Below the pieces are notes generated by a model. The model had not been told where the DNA came from. It worked only from the letters and a program-made list of their open reading frames with translations, and did no database searches. From NCBI GenBank assembly GCA_013697635.1, contig JACCWM010000020.1:1-62288 (forward strand): DNA of 62,288 nucleotides. Reading direction: 5' to 3'. Position numbers and translations under genes: made by a program. Each line of letters starts with the position of its first letter. The first letter of the stretch is position 1. The stretch comes from Lujinxingiaceae bacterium. GTDB lineage: Bacteria; Myxococcota_A; Bradymonadia; Bradymonadales; Bradymonadaceae. Below, piece after piece: positions 42,180 to 51,575 of the stretch.

Positions 42180-43106
42180 CTAGCATTCCCGAAACAACGG
42201 CGTGGACAAATATCTTTCGCCGGTGTCGCACAAGGTCGTGACGATGCGTTTGCCGTGGAACTCGGGACGGTGGCCGATCTTGATGGCGCCGACGACGTTG
42301 GCGCCGGCGCTGATCCCCACGAGAATGCCCTCTTCGCGCGCCAGGCGGCGCGCCATGTCGAAAGCCTCGTCGTCGGTGACGGTGATGATGTCGTCGATCA
42401 GCGACATGTCGAGCACGTCGGGGATGAATCCGGCGCCGACGCCCTGGATCTTGTGGGGTCCCGGGGCGCCGCCGGAGATCACGGGACTGCCGGCAGGCTC
42501 GATGATGATCGCCTTGAAGTTGGGGTTCTTCTCTTTGAGCACGCGAGCGACGCCGGTGATCGTGCCGCCGGTGCCCACGCCGGTGACGATCGCGTCGATG
42601 CGCCCGTCGGTGTCCTCCCACAGCTCGAGGGCGGTGGTCTGCGCGTGGATGGCGGGGTTGGCCGGGTTTTGAAACTGCTGGAGCATCAGGGCGTTTTCTT
42701 GCTGGCTGACGATCTGGCGGGCGTGCTCGACGGCGCCCTGCATGCCCAACGCACCGGGGGTCAGGATCAGTTGAGCGCCAAGCGCTTTGAGCAGCGTGCG
42801 CCGCTCGAGGCTCATGGTATCGGGCATGGTCAAGATCAGCTTGTAGCCCTTGGCGGCGCAGACAAAGGCCAGCGCGATGCCGGTGTTGCCGCTGGTCGGC
42901 TCGACGATCACGGTGGTGGCGTCGAGGATGCCGCGGGCCTCGGCGTCAGCGATCATCGCTGCGCCGATGCGATCTTTGACGCTACCCAGCGGGTTGAAAT
43001 ACTCGGCCTTGCCCAAGATCTCGGCCGGGCAATCGCCGACGACGCGGTTGAGGCGAATGAGCGGCGTTCGCCCGACCAGATCGACGATGCTGTCGTAAAT
43101 CGGCAT
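42180..43106 (-). CDS. cysK: Cysteine synthase A
   Basis: A 308-residue PLP enzyme converting O-acetylserine and sulfide to cysteine. Pattern: PLIRLNRV, the PLP-Lys motif [11 protein letters not shown], substrate loop [23 protein letters not shown] for phosphate binding, and a C-terminal GISAGANV and LCDTGERY. Normal length. Middle gene of the HCY-MTHFR, cysK, cysE run with 5-bp and 24-bp spacings. Confidence 0.97.
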   Translation of the reverse strand: MPIYDSIVDLVGRTPLIRLNRVVGDCPAEILGKAEYFNPLGSVKDRIGAAMIADAEARGILDATTVIVEPTSGNTGIALAFVCAAKGYKLILTMPDTMSLERRTLLKALGAQLILTPGALGMQGAVEHARQIVSQQENALMLQQFQNPANPAIHAQTTALELWEDTDGRIDAIVTGVGTGGTITGVARVLKEKNPNFKAIIIEPAGSPVISGGAPGPHKIQGVGAGFIPDVLDMSLIDDIITVTDDEAFDMARRLAREEGILVGISAGANVVGAIKIGHRPEFHGKRIVTTLCDTGERYLSTPLFREC

Positions 43107-43111
43107 TGATT

Positions 43112-45052
43112 TTACTCCTGGTCAGATGGCGTGGAGCCGTAGCCGTCGATGCACTCGAGCACCTCGAGGGCCGCCTCGTAGCGGCCAAAGGGTGGCATGA
43201 TGTAGGAGCCGACGACGCGGTCTTTGACGGCGTCGAGCGTCTCCTGGGCGATCTGCACGCCCTCGCGGCGCGCGCCGCTGGCACCCTTGGCGAGCTGCAT
43301 GCGCCGGCGAATTTCCTCGGGAACGGCCATACCTGGCACCTCGTTGTGGAGGAACTCGGCGTTTCGATAGCTGGCCAGCGGCAACAGTCCGACGAGCACG
43401 GGCATGTCGAGGTGCTCGGTGTCGCGAAGGAAGCGATCGAGCACGTCGGGGTCGTAGACGGGCTGGGTCATGACGAACTGTGCGCCGGCGGTCTTTTTTG
43501 CCTCGAGGCGGCGAAGCTCGCGCTCATAGTCGCGGGCGGCCGGCTCGGCGCCGCAGGCGCAAAAGAAGCGGGTGACGTCGCCCACGGGCTTGCCGGCCGG
43601 GTCGATGCCACGGTTGAAGCCCTGGATCATGCGCAACATGCCGATGCTGTCGAGATCGAAGACCGCCGTAGCGTGCGGATAGTCACCGACCTTGGGTGGA
43701 TCTCCGGTGACGACGACCAGGTTATGAAGACCGAGCAGGTGAAAGGCCAGCACGTCGGATTGCAGGCCGAGCAGGTTTCGGTCTCGCCCGCAAAGATGCA
43801 AGATCACCTCGGTGCCGAGCTCGCGGGCCATCAGCCCGCCCAGTGCCCAGTTGGCCATACGCACCGAGGCGCGCGGGCCGTCGGCGATGTTGATGACGTC
43901 GACGCCTCCCGCTCGCAGCATACGCGCGGCCTCGATCGCGCGGCTCGGGTCGAGACCGGCCGGCGGGTTGACCTCGACGCTGACGACGAATGAATCCGGC
44001 GAGAGCGCTGTGGCCGTGCCGGGCGCGGCTTTGACGCGCTCCTTGTAGACGCGCATGATCTTCGAGGAGAGAGCGCTGCGATCGTAGGCCGGGATCTCGG
44101 TCGAGCTGTCGGCGTCGGGCACGATGACGCGCACCTCGTTGGACTGCTCGACGTGGATGCGTCCGCCGCCCATCATGCGCGCGGCCGCAGCAATCTGGCG
44201 CACATGCTCGGGGCCGGTGCCACAGCAGCCGCCAACGATGGCGCAGCCGGCCTGGAAAAAGCGGCGCGCGTAGACGCCGAAGTACTCCGGGGTGGCCATA
44301 TAGACCAGGCGCTCGTCGACCTTTCTGGGGTAGCCGGCGTTGGGCTGGGCGATCACCGGCGCCCCGCATCCGATCATCTCGAGGATCACGTCGTAGATGA
44401 CGTTGGGGCCTTCCATGCAGTTGGCGCCCACGACGTCGGCGCCCCATTGTTTGAGCAGCAGCGCGACGCGCTCGGGGCTGGCCCCGTCGCCGGTCTTGTG
44501 CTCGGTGTCAAAGGACATCTGAGCCACGATCGGCAGCCGGCAGACCTCGCGCACCGCGGCGATCGCGATCTTGATCTCGGAGAGCTGGCGAAAGGTCTCC
44601 AGCGCGATCACATCGGCTCCGGAATCGGCCAAAAGCGTCGCCTGTTCACAAAACGCGTCGTGGATGTCGCGAAGTTCCTCATCGGTGAGCATCGTCGGCG
44701 TCAGACCGGTGGGCCCGATCGAGCCGGCCACGAAGTGGTCGTCGCCGGCCGCCTCGCGGGCCAGGCGCACGCCGGCGGTGACGATGTCGCGCAGCCGGTC
44801 CTCGAGGCCGTGGCGGCGAAGCTTGATGCGATTCGAGGAGAAGGTGTTGGTCGTAATGACGTTGGCTCCGGCCGCGGCGTACTCGGCGTGCACGCTGGCC
44901 ACCAGGTCGGGGTTGGAGATGTTCGCGTCGTCAAAACTCTTGTTGATGTAGATACCGCGCTCGTAAAGCTGGGTGCCTACGGCTCCATCAAAGACGATCG
45001 GTCCCTTTCTTACAGCATCGAGAAACGATTGGCGCATCTGGGTTTGACTCAT
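43112..45052 (-). CDS. Bifunctional homocysteine S-methyltransferase / methylenetetrahydrofolate reductase
   Basis: A 646-residue fusion. Residues 1-300 are a homocysteine-binding domain with the zinc Cys motifs GANCMEGP and VGGCCGTGP. Residues 345-625 are a flavin-dependent MTHFR barrel ([43 protein letters not shown]). This two-domain form (YitJ-like) makes methyl-THF and methylates homocysteine without the cobalamin domain of MetH. First gene of the sulfur run; a small hairpin (CCGCCTTG/CAAGGCGG at 45098-45120) lies in its leader. Confidence 0.93.
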   Translation of the reverse strand: MSQTQMRQSFLDAVRKGPIVFDGAVGTQLYERGIYINKSFDDANISNPDLVASVHAEYAAAGANVITTNTFSSNRIKLRRHGLEDRLRDIVTAGVRLAREAAGDDHFVAGSIGPTGLTPTMLTDEELRDIHDAFCEQATLLADSGADVIALETFRQLSEIKIAIAAVREVCRLPIVAQMSFDTEHKTGDGASPERVALLLKQWGADVVGANCMEGPNVIYDVILEMIGCGAPVIAQPNAGYPRKVDERLVYMATPEYFGVYARRFFQAGCAIVGGCCGTGPEHVRQIAAAARMMGGGRIHVEQSNEVRVIVPDADSSTEIPAYDRSALSSKIMRVYKERVKAAPGTATALSPDSFVVSVEVNPPAGLDPSRAIEAARMLRAGGVDVINIADGPRASVRMANWALGGLMARELGTEVILHLCGRDRNLLGLQSDVLAFHLLGLHNLVVVTGDPPKVGDYPHATAVFDLDSIGMLRMIQGFNRGIDPAGKPVGDVTRFFCACGAEPAARDYERELRRLEAKKTAGAQFVMTQPVYDPDVLDRFLRDTEHLDMPVLVGLLPLASYRNAEFLHNEVPGMAVPEEIRRRMQLAKGASGARREGVQIAQETLDAVKDRVVGSYIMPPFGRYEAALEVLECIDGYGSTPSDQE

Positions 45053-45204
45053 GTGGCTGGGCTGGGTTAGTCACGAACTTCAGCGCGGGCGCTGTGACCG
45101 CCTTGGATCTTACAAGGCGGCTTTCGCCCTGCACATCCATATCGGTGGCCCTGCCAGAATGCAATGATCCAGGTCATCTTCCACCAAGACGGGAAACGGC
45201 TACA

Positions 45205-45567
45205 ATGAAAGTCGAGTTGACCAAGCAGTTTAGCTTCGAATCCGCCCACAGCCTGCCCCACGTGCCTGCGGGCCACAAGTGCAGTCGGCTGCACGGGCAT
45301 TCGTTTCGCATCACCGTCGAGGTCAGCGGCGAGATCGATGAGGCGATGGGTTGGCTGATCGATTATGCCGCGATCAAGGAGGCCTTTGAGCCTCTGCATG
45401 CCGCGCTCGATCACCGCTATCTCAACGAGATCGAAGGGCTGGAAAATCCCACCTCGGAGATTCTCTCGCGCTGGATCTGGGTGCGGCTCAAGCCTGCCCT
45501 GCCCTTGCTGAGCGCGATCACGGTGCACGAGACCTGTACGTCGGGTTGTGTGTACCGCGGGGAGTAA
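45205..45567 (+). CDS. queD: 6-carboxytetrahydropterin synthase / 6-pyruvoyl-tetrahydropterin synthase family
   Basis: A 120-residue enzyme of the queuosine/pterin branch. Zinc His are in SAHSLP and LHGHSF; the catalytic Cys lies in [25 protein letters not shown] and the LDHRYLNEI segment match QueD, as does the final [10 protein letters not shown]. Divergent from the HCY-MTHFR gene. No queC, queE or queF is adjacent, so the QueD call rests on sequence only; a pterin role is the alternative. Confidence 0.9.
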   Translation: MKVELTKQFSFESAHSLPHVPAGHKCSRLHGHSFRITVEVSGEIDEAMGWLIDYAAIKEAFEPLHAALDHRYLNEIEGLENPTSEILSRWIWVRLKPALPLLSAITVHETCTSGCVYRGE

Positions 45568-45590
45568 ACTCCCTGGCGAGTTTGTCGTTT

Positions 45591-45618
45591 ATTCAGGGGA
45601 GGCCATTCAGGGGAGGCC
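45591..45618. repeat. Perfect 14-bp tandem duplication
   Basis: ATTCAGGGGAGGCC occurs twice in a row. The second copy contains the stop codon of the minus-strand gene ending at 45607. Confidence 0.9.
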
Positions 45619-46173
45619 ATCGGTAGCGCGCGGCGTGGCGAAAAATTTGCGCTCGGCGCGTAGCTGACTGCCGTGCTCGGTGAAGCCGTCTTCGAGTTGG
45701 GCCAGCAGCAAACTCTTGGGGCCGTCGAGCTCAAGCTGCTCGCGCGGCTCGGGCGCGCCGAGTTCGGTGGCGAGTTGGTGGACAAGCTCCTCGCGGCGCG
45801 CGCTCATCAACAGGGCGACCGCGGCGACGAGCGAGCAGGTGCCGATACTAAAGGCCAGCGTGATGCTCATCGAGGCCGCCGAGGCGGTCAGGGCAAAGAC
45901 GATGCAGGCGAGCGTGATCAGCGCGGCAACGACGCCGCCGGCCAGACGCGACTGCACGCCGCGAAGCGCGGTGTCGGAGCCCACGACCATGGGCAGGTAG
46001 TGGCGACTGGCGGGCATGTCACGGCGATGGCTGCGACGCTTTTTTCGCCGCGAGGGCAACGTGTCGCGTGTCTCTCTCCATCGTCGGGTACGTGTACGGC
46101 GCATAGAATTGGGATCGTCTTTGTCGGTGGTCGTCGACAGGGCATAGATTATGGGGGACATGTCCGAGAACAT
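45607..46173 (-). CDS. Membrane protein of unknown function
   Basis: A 188-residue protein. The N-terminus is very basic (RRTRTRRWRETRD, RRKKRRSHRR). Two adjacent hydrophobic helices span about 80-125, followed by a helical cytoplasmic-type end (REELVHQLATELGAP). There is no strong ribosome site; starts at 46161 and further down are possible. No family recognised. Confidence 0.55.
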   Translation of the reverse strand: MFSDMSPIIYALSTTTDKDDPNSMRRTRTRRWRETRDTLPSRRKKRRSHRRDMPASRHYLPMVVGSDTALRGVQSRLAGGVVAALITLACIVFALTASAASMSITLAFSIGTCSLVAAVALLMSARREELVHQLATELGAPEPREQLELDGPKSLLLAQLEDGFTEHGSQLRAERKFFATPRATDGLP

Positions 46174-46484
46174 GATCTACCGTCGAGGTTACCAGACGAG
46201 GCCTTGCGCTTCAAAATTCAGCGCCAGGGCCGCCGTGCGGAGAGAAGTAAGGGGTGCACAAAGAAGGCTTGCACCCAGGCCAAGTCAAACCTAAACACCT
46301 GATTTTGCATAACAATCCGGCCGACAAGGCACCTGAGAGCGGGCCGCCGCCCACGCCGGCCTGCTGTGGCATTATGGGTTGACAAGTGGCACATGGACTT
46401 GTAGAAGAAGCGTCCCTTTTCGAGGCGAACTTGCTTGAGGGGGGATGATTCAGTTTGTGACCAGCACGAGAAGTTGGATTAATC
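46174..46484 (+). other. Leader and promoter region of the tRNA pair
   Basis: No protein gene seen in 311 bp; it contains the promoter at 46379-46407 and a leader of about 70 nt before tRNA-Lys. Confidence 0.6.
46379..46407 (+). promoter_or_regulatory. Sigma-70 promoter of the tRNA-Lys/tRNA-Glu operon
   Basis: A perfect TTGACA is followed after exactly 17 nt by TAGAAG. It lies about 80 nt upstream of tRNA-Lys. Confidence 0.75.
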
Positions 46485-46557
46485 GGGCCGTTAGCTCAGT
46501 TGGTAGAGCAGCAGACTTTTAATCTGCGGGTCGAGGGTTCGGGTCCCTCACGGCTCA
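46485..46557 (+). tRNA. tRNA-Lys (anticodon TTT)
   Basis: 73 nt. The acceptor stem GGGCCGT pairs with ACGGCTC (one G-U). D-loop AGCTCAGTTGGTAGAGC, anticodon loop CTTTTAA, T-arm with GGTTCGGGTCC. Discriminator A; CCA is not encoded. Confidence 0.97.
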
Positions 46558-46560
46558 TGT

Positions 46561-46635
46561 GTCCCCGTCGTCTAGCCAGGTCCAGGACATCGGCCTTTCA
46601 CGCCGACGACACGGGTTCAAATCCCGTCGGGGACA
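46561..46635 (+). tRNA. tRNA-Glu (anticodon TTC)
   Basis: 75 nt, 3 bp after tRNA-Lys. The acceptor stem GTCCCCG pairs with CGGGGAC. Anticodon loop CTTTCAC in the stem CGGC/GCCG. T-arm GGGTTCAAATCCC. Discriminator A; CCA is not encoded. Confidence 0.97.
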
Positions 46636-46640
46636 CTTAC

Positions 46641-46680
46641 AAAAGAGGCGACCTCATCAAATGATGAGGTCGCCTCTTTT
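46641..46680 (+). terminator. Rho-independent terminator of the tRNA operon
   Basis: Perfect 18-bp stem (AAAAGAGGCGACCTCATC and its complement) around a 4-nt loop, ending in TTTT. It begins 5 nt after tRNA-Glu. Confidence 0.93.
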
Positions 46681-46782
46681 GTTATTTCGCCTCGCGCGTG
46701 GCGCTCTCTTCTGCCGGCTGGGCGAGCTGCTCGATCTCCGACCAGGTCGTCGAGCACTCGTGTAGCTTGCTCCAGGGTCTCG

Positions 46783-47685
46783 TCAAGTGGTTGGGCTGAG
46801 CAGCGGACAATCCGGTGGCGCCGCAAAGCGAATCGCATGGCCGACGACCTGCGCCCGCAGTGTTTGCTCACAGATCGGCTCGCCGTCGAGATTGACGGCA
46901 AACAGCTCGGCACTGTCGATCTCGATCCAGGGCGCTTGATGGTAGCTGACGAACTCACCCTCGCTCGAGAGGTCACGCAGGTCTTGGATCAAGCCGGCGA
47001 CGTCTTGCAGCTCAAAGCGATGCACGACGAAGACGTCGAGCAGCCCGTCGTCGAGCAAGGCATTGGGTGCGACGAGCTTGCCGCCGCCGGCGAGCCGGCC
47101 GTTGGCGATGCAGGGAACAACGGCGATCACGGGCTCGCAGAAGGCGTCCATGGAGACGGCGACGCGCTTGGGCTGGAAGTTGAGCGCCATCGCGGCGGCC
47201 ATCAGAGCGTACGCTGCGCCGCCGAAGGCGGCCTTGAGCTCGGCCGGAGTGTTGGCGGTGACTTCGGCGCCAAAGCCAATGGAGGCGACATTGAGGCAGT
47301 AGCGCTCGTTGATCTGTAAAACGTCGATCGGCCGTGGTGGAGACTTTGCGGCGATCATCAAGGCCGCAAAGAGCGAGGCGGGAACAGCGCAGGCCGTTGC
47401 GAAGTCGTTGGCTGTGCCCAGGGGCAAGACACCGAGGATCGGGCGCTGGGCGTCGTCGAGCTGCATCAAGGCGTTGACAACCTCGTTGAGCGTGCCGTCG
47501 CCACCGGCGGCGACGAGGCGTTGGACGCCAGCGGCGGCGGCTTCCTGTGTATAGCGCAGGGTATCGCCATCCTCCCAGAGGACACGCACTTCGATCACGA
47601 CCCCCTGTTCGCGCGCGAGCGCCACAGCCTCGCGCACGTCGTCGCGATCGCAGGACTTTCCGTTGAGCAACAATCGCAGATGCAT
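46783..47685 (-). CDS. Diacylglycerol kinase-family lipid kinase (YegS-like)
   Basis: A 300-residue enzyme. Nucleotide-binding motif AAGGDGTLNEVVNAL, then GVLPLGTANDFA, and the C-terminal ANGRLAGGGKLVAPNALLDDGLLDV, all typical of the YegS/DagK catalytic family. It phosphorylates a lipid (diacylglycerol, phosphatidylglycerol or a sphingoid base); the acceptor is not evident. Start ATG 47685 follows GGAGAGAGCC; the longer frame to 47829 is not supported. Divergent from the pseudokinase gene. Confidence 0.92.
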   Translation of the reverse strand: MHLRLLLNGKSCDRDDVREAVALAREQGVVIEVRVLWEDGDTLRYTQEAAAAGVQRLVAAGGDGTLNEVVNALMQLDDAQRPILGVLPLGTANDFATACAVPASLFAALMIAAKSPPRPIDVLQINERYCLNVASIGFGAEVTANTPAELKAAFGGAAYALMAAAMALNFQPKRVAVSMDAFCEPVIAVVPCIANGRLAGGGKLVAPNALLDDGLLDVFVVHRFELQDVAGLIQDLRDLSSEGEFVSYHQAPWIEIDSAELFAVNLDGEPICEQTLRAQVVGHAIRFAAPPDCPLLSPTT

Positions 47686-47840
47686 GGCTCTCTCCTCAGG
47701 AGGGTATGGTGCTCTTGAAAATGTACCGACGAGACGGCGGCGGGCAAATTCCATCTGGCTTGTGACACATACAACAGTGTGGAAGACTATGCTCACTTTT
47801 GAGTGCATGTTTTGCGAGAACTTTTGCACAGGGTACGACG

Positions 47841-50027
47841 ATGATTTGTGCGCGATGTGGAGCCCTGGTCAACGATCAGGTGACGTTTTGCAGTGATTGT
47901 GGATCCAATCCGGTGCTCGAGGGTCGCTACCGGCTCGAAGAGATCGTCGGCCAAAGTGCCACCAGCGCCACGTACCGGGCGACCGATGTCATCGACGGGC
48001 TGGTGGTCACGGTCAAGGCGATGACCGCCAACAGTGAGCACGCCCAGGGGGCGCGCTCGCGTTTCTTGCGCGAGGCGCGCTCGTTGCGCCAGCTTCGCCA
48101 TGGCGGCATTGCCGCCCACGTGAACAGCTTTGCGGTCGAGCGGGGCACCGAGCCCACATTTTATATTGTCGAAGAGTTCGTGCAGGGCCAAAGCCTGGCC
48201 GAGGAGCTTGCCGGCCATCACTACGCCGAGCTCGAGGCGTTGATCATGGCGCGTGAGCTGCTGCGCATCGCGGCCTATCTGCACGGCTTGCATCCGGCGC
48301 TCGTTCACGGGGCGATCGAGCCGGCCAATGTCATGCGCCGGCGCAGCGACCATGGATTCATGCTCATCGATTTCGAGTGTGTGCGCGCCGCGCTTTTAGG
48401 GCCGGGGCGCCGCCTGCAGTCGGCCTTCATCGCGCCCGAGCAGCTTCGCGGTGAGCCGGCTGGCGAGGCCAGCGACGTGTTTGGGATCGGAGCGACGGCC
48501 CTGGCGCTGATCCATGGCGGCGCGCTGGGGCGCGATGACCGGATGAACCTGGACTGGCGAGGCCGTGTCAACCTCTCGGCGCCAGCGAGCGCGCTGATCG
48601 CGCGCATGGTCGCCGATGAGCCTGGCGAGCGAATCAGCGCGCGCGCCGCTGTGCTCGAGCTCGATGCCCTGCTTGGCGAGCGCCCACTCGGTCCGCCGCG
48701 AAAGCGCCACCCCTCGCTGCTGCCGGACTACGCGCGCGTGCCAGCCAAGGCCAACAACGCGGCCTTGTTTGTGATGATCGGTGTCATGGGCCTCGCGGTG
48801 CTGATCGGCGGGGTCTTGGCCATGTCGACGACCGACTCCGAGAATCCCGTGGAAGATGTCGTTGATTTTCACGCGGCGCAACGCATTAATTTCTTGCGCC
48901 TATGCGTGGTCGATAAACAAATGCCGGCCTGCAACTCGCTGGGGTGGCTGCATGCTCAGGGGCTCGGTGGTTTGGCCAGCAGCGAGTCGGCCGCAACCTA
49001 TTATGAGATGGCGTGCGAAGGCGGCGATGCCCAAGGCTGTCACTACCTCGGCCACCACAAAATGGCGGCGCCAGAGCTCGATTATGCCAGCGCACGCCTG
49101 CTGTTCGACAGGTCGTGCCAGGGACATTTCGTCGACGGCTGTGTGAGTTTGGCTTGGCTCTATGAGAGCGGCCTGGGTGGAGCCGTCGATGTCCAGCGTG
49201 CGCGTGAGATGTACGAGAGCGCCTGCGAGCGCCATCAGACCAGAGCCTGCACCAACCTGGGCTGGATGTACGCCCAGGGCATCGGCGGCTCGCCCGATCT
49301 CGACAAAGGCCTGCGGCTGCTTCAAAAAGCCTGTCAGGCCGACGACGCCTCGGCCTGCTACCGCGTCGGCTGGCTGTATGCTCAGGTCAGGGACGACATC
49401 ACCCAGGATCTGGATTTTACGCGGCGTATGTACCAGAAGGCCTGCTCAGGCGGCGATCTGGAGGCTTGCACCGCGCAGGGCTGGCTGCTCGAAAATGGCA
49501 TGGGCGGCGCCCAAGACGTGGCCCAGGCCTTGAGCCTCTATGAGCGCGCTTGCAACGGGCTGCAGATGACCGGCTGCAGCAATCTCGGCTGGTTTTATGC
49601 CGCCGGCAAACACGTCGCGCGCGACCTAAGTCGCGGCATTGCCCTGCTCGAGCAATCCTGCAATGGCAATTACATGAGCGCCTGCAATAACCTGGGCTGG
49701 ATCTACTCCCAGAGCGAATGGATCGAACACAACTTTGCCCGTGCCCACGCCTGGTTCGAGCGCGGCTGCGCCGGTGAAGACTTGTCATCGTGCACGAGCC
49801 TGGGATGGCTCTACACCAACGGTCATGGCGTCGCGATCGATTTCGTGCGCGCCAGGACGCTCTTCGAGCCGGCCTGCGCGTCCAACATCATGCCGGCCTG
49901 CATGAATCTCGGCTGGCTCTACGGCGGTGGTCACGGCGTCGAGCTCGACGCCGCCCGCTCGACTGGCTACTATCAGCGAGCTTGTGCAGGCGGCGAGGAG
50001 CGCGCCTGCGTGGCGCTGCAAAAGTGA
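47841..50027 (+). CDS. Zinc-ribbon membrane pseudokinase with ten disulfide-type Sel1 repeats
   Basis: A 728-residue protein. Residues 1-20 are a zinc ribbon (CARCG...CSDCG). Residues 30-280 are a Ser/Thr kinase fold with a degenerate glycine loop, Lys kept in VTVKAM, HGAIEPAN in place of HRDxKPxN (catalytic Asp lost) and DFE in place of DFG. One membrane helix follows near 320-340. Then come ten Sel1-like repeats of about 36 residues (CTNLGWMYAQGIGG type), each with Cys pairs spaced C-x7-C as in Helicobacter Hcp proteins. This predicts a cytoplasmic pseudokinase and a periplasmic, disulfide-stapled repeat domain. Confidence 0.88.
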   Translation: MICARCGALVNDQVTFCSDCGSNPVLEGRYRLEEIVGQSATSATYRATDVIDGLVVTVKAMTANSEHAQGARSRFLREARSLRQLRHGGIAAHVNSFAVERGTEPTFYIVEEFVQGQSLAEELAGHHYAELEALIMARELLRIAAYLHGLHPALVHGAIEPANVMRRRSDHGFMLIDFECVRAALLGPGRRLQSAFIAPEQLRGEPAGEASDVFGIGATALALIHGGALGRDDRMNLDWRGRVNLSAPASALIARMVADEPGERISARAAVLELDALLGERPLGPPRKRHPSLLPDYARVPAKANNAALFVMIGVMGLAVLIGGVLAMSTTDSENPVEDVVDFHAAQRINFLRLCVVDKQMPACNSLGWLHAQGLGGLASSESAATYYEMACEGGDAQGCHYLGHHKMAAPELDYASARLLFDRSCQGHFVDGCVSLAWLYESGLGGAVDVQRAREMYESACERHQTRACTNLGWMYAQGIGGSPDLDKGLRLLQKACQADDASACYRVGWLYAQVRDDITQDLDFTRRMYQKACSGGDLEACTAQGWLLENGMGGAQDVAQALSLYERACNGLQMTGCSNLGWFYAAGKHVARDLSRGIALLEQSCNGNYMSACNNLGWIYSQSEWIEHNFARAHAWFERGCAGEDLSSCTSLGWLYTNGHGVAIDFVRARTLFEPACASNIMPACMNLGWLYGGGHGVELDAARSTGYYQRACAGGEERACVALQK

Positions 50028-50059
50028 TCGCGGGGGCGTGACTGCATTTATTGCAGTGC

Positions 50060-51433
50060 TCACGCTTGGTCGAGCACGTCTTGCTCGCGGTATTGCTTGA
50101 GCTTGTAGTAGAGCTTGCGCTCAGAAATCCCCAAGATCTGCGCGGCGTCACGGGCGTTTCCAACGGCCTGATAGGTGCGCAAGATCGCCTCGCGTTCGAG
50201 CTCCTCGAGGGTCATTCCAGGCACGCGCAGCTCCCGGTTTTTGGGCATGGTATCTTCGCGCACCACGGCCGGCAGCGCTCGAGGCGTAATGCGCGCAGCC
50301 GAGCGCATGGTCATGGCCCGGCGCGCAAGGTTGGCAAGCTCGCGCACATTGCCGGGCCACTGGTGGCGCAGCAGCGAGCGGATCACGTCCGGGTCGGTCG
50401 TGCGAGGCGCGCAGCCCTCCTCGCTCGCCCACAGACGCACGAAATGATCCCACAAAAGTGCGATGTCCTGGCCGCGCTCGCGAAGCGGCGGCAACTCGAT
50501 GCCGAGCACGTTGAGCCGGTAGAAGAGATCCGCTCGGAAGTGGCCGCGGCCGGCCTGCAGATCGGAGTTGGTCGCGGCGAGCAGGCGCACGTCGGCCGTG
50601 ATCGATTGCGAGGAGCCGACACGCTCGAAGCTTCGCTCCTGGAGCACACGCAGCAGCTTGACCTGCATGGCTTGGGGCAGCTCGCCTATCTCGTCGAGAA
50701 AGAGCGTTCCGCCGTGGGCCAGCTCAAAGCGGCCCTTGCGCAGGCTGGTGGCCCCTGTAAAGGCGCCCTTTTCATGGCCGAAGAGCTCGGCCTCAAGCAG
50801 GTTTTCAGGGATCGCGCCACAGTTGATCGCGATGAAGGGGGCATCGCGCCGCGGCGAGAAGCGGTGGATCGCCTGGGCGACGACCTCCTTGCCCGTGCCG
50901 CTCTCTCCGCTGATGAGAATGGAGGCATTGGAAGGCGCCGAAGCGGCGATCAGGCGGCAAACCTCCATCATCGGCACACACTCGCCGATGATATCGAGCT
51001 GGTCGATGCGCCCGTGTGGCTGCGGCGAATCGTTGCTTCGTCGAAGCTCTTGCTCGACGATGCGCACCAGATCGTCGGCGGCGATCTCGGCGTCCACGAC
51101 CGTGTCGACGCTCCATCGCACAGCCTGGCGAAGGGCGGCCGGTGTGTATTGCTCGACGAGCATGAGGCGGACCATGCGCTCGCGTGACAGATCGCGACAG
51201 AGCTCGCCGGCGTTGGGTACCTCGAGCAGGCTGTGATCGAAGATCACGACCTGGGGCGAGAGGCGCTCGAGGCATGATTCAACCTGATCGAACGCCGCCA
51301 TGGTGATCGCTATCTGTGCGTGCCCTGCGAGTTTGGCGTACAGGAGCCTGCCCCCATGAGGCGAGGCCACGAGCAGCGCCCGCAGTTTGCCCGACCAGGG
51401 TCTGACGTGTGGCTCGAATTCGTCGCAACCCAT
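50060..51433 (-). CDS. Sigma-54-dependent transcriptional activator with degenerate receiver
   Basis: A 457-residue regulator. The N-terminal receiver-like domain keeps the central Asp (VVIFDHSLL) but lacks the N-terminal acidic pair and the Lys-Pro motif, so phosphorylation is doubtful. The AAA+ domain has GESGTGKE, the sigma-54 contact loop GAFTGA, LFLDEIGELP and an arginine-finger region (FRADLFYRLNV). The Fis-type helix-turn-helix is at the end (NARDAAQILGISERKLYYKLK). Start ATG 51433. Convergent with the pseudokinase; followed upstream by a receiver gene. Confidence 0.93.
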   Translation of the reverse strand: MGCDEFEPHVRPWSGKLRALLVASPHGGRLLYAKLAGHAQIAITMAAFDQVESCLERLSPQVVIFDHSLLEVPNAGELCRDLSRERMVRLMLVEQYTPAALRQAVRWSVDTVVDAEIAADDLVRIVEQELRRSNDSPQPHGRIDQLDIIGECVPMMEVCRLIAASAPSNASILISGESGTGKEVVAQAIHRFSPRRDAPFIAINCGAIPENLLEAELFGHEKGAFTGATSLRKGRFELAHGGTLFLDEIGELPQAMQVKLLRVLQERSFERVGSSQSITADVRLLAATNSDLQAGRGHFRADLFYRLNVLGIELPPLRERGQDIALLWDHFVRLWASEEGCAPRTTDPDVIRSLLRHQWPGNVRELANLARRAMTMRSAARITPRALPAVVREDTMPKNRELRVPGMTLEELEREAILRTYQAVGNARDAAQILGISERKLYYKLKQYREQDVLDQA

Positions 51434-51575
51434 AGCGCACCAGGGACAAGGAAGAGGACAAAGCGCCACAGAGCCATCGAGCTGGCCGAGGCCGGCTTCG
51501 CGAAGCTCGCCACGACGATCGCCGCTGACCGGTCAACTTGCAACCACGATCACCCGAACCACAGCTCGGTTTACA

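Noticed and set aside
41079-43109. 676-codon frame on the plus strand opposite cysE and cysK
   Set aside because: cysE and cysK are unambiguous on the other strand; this frame is a composition artefact.
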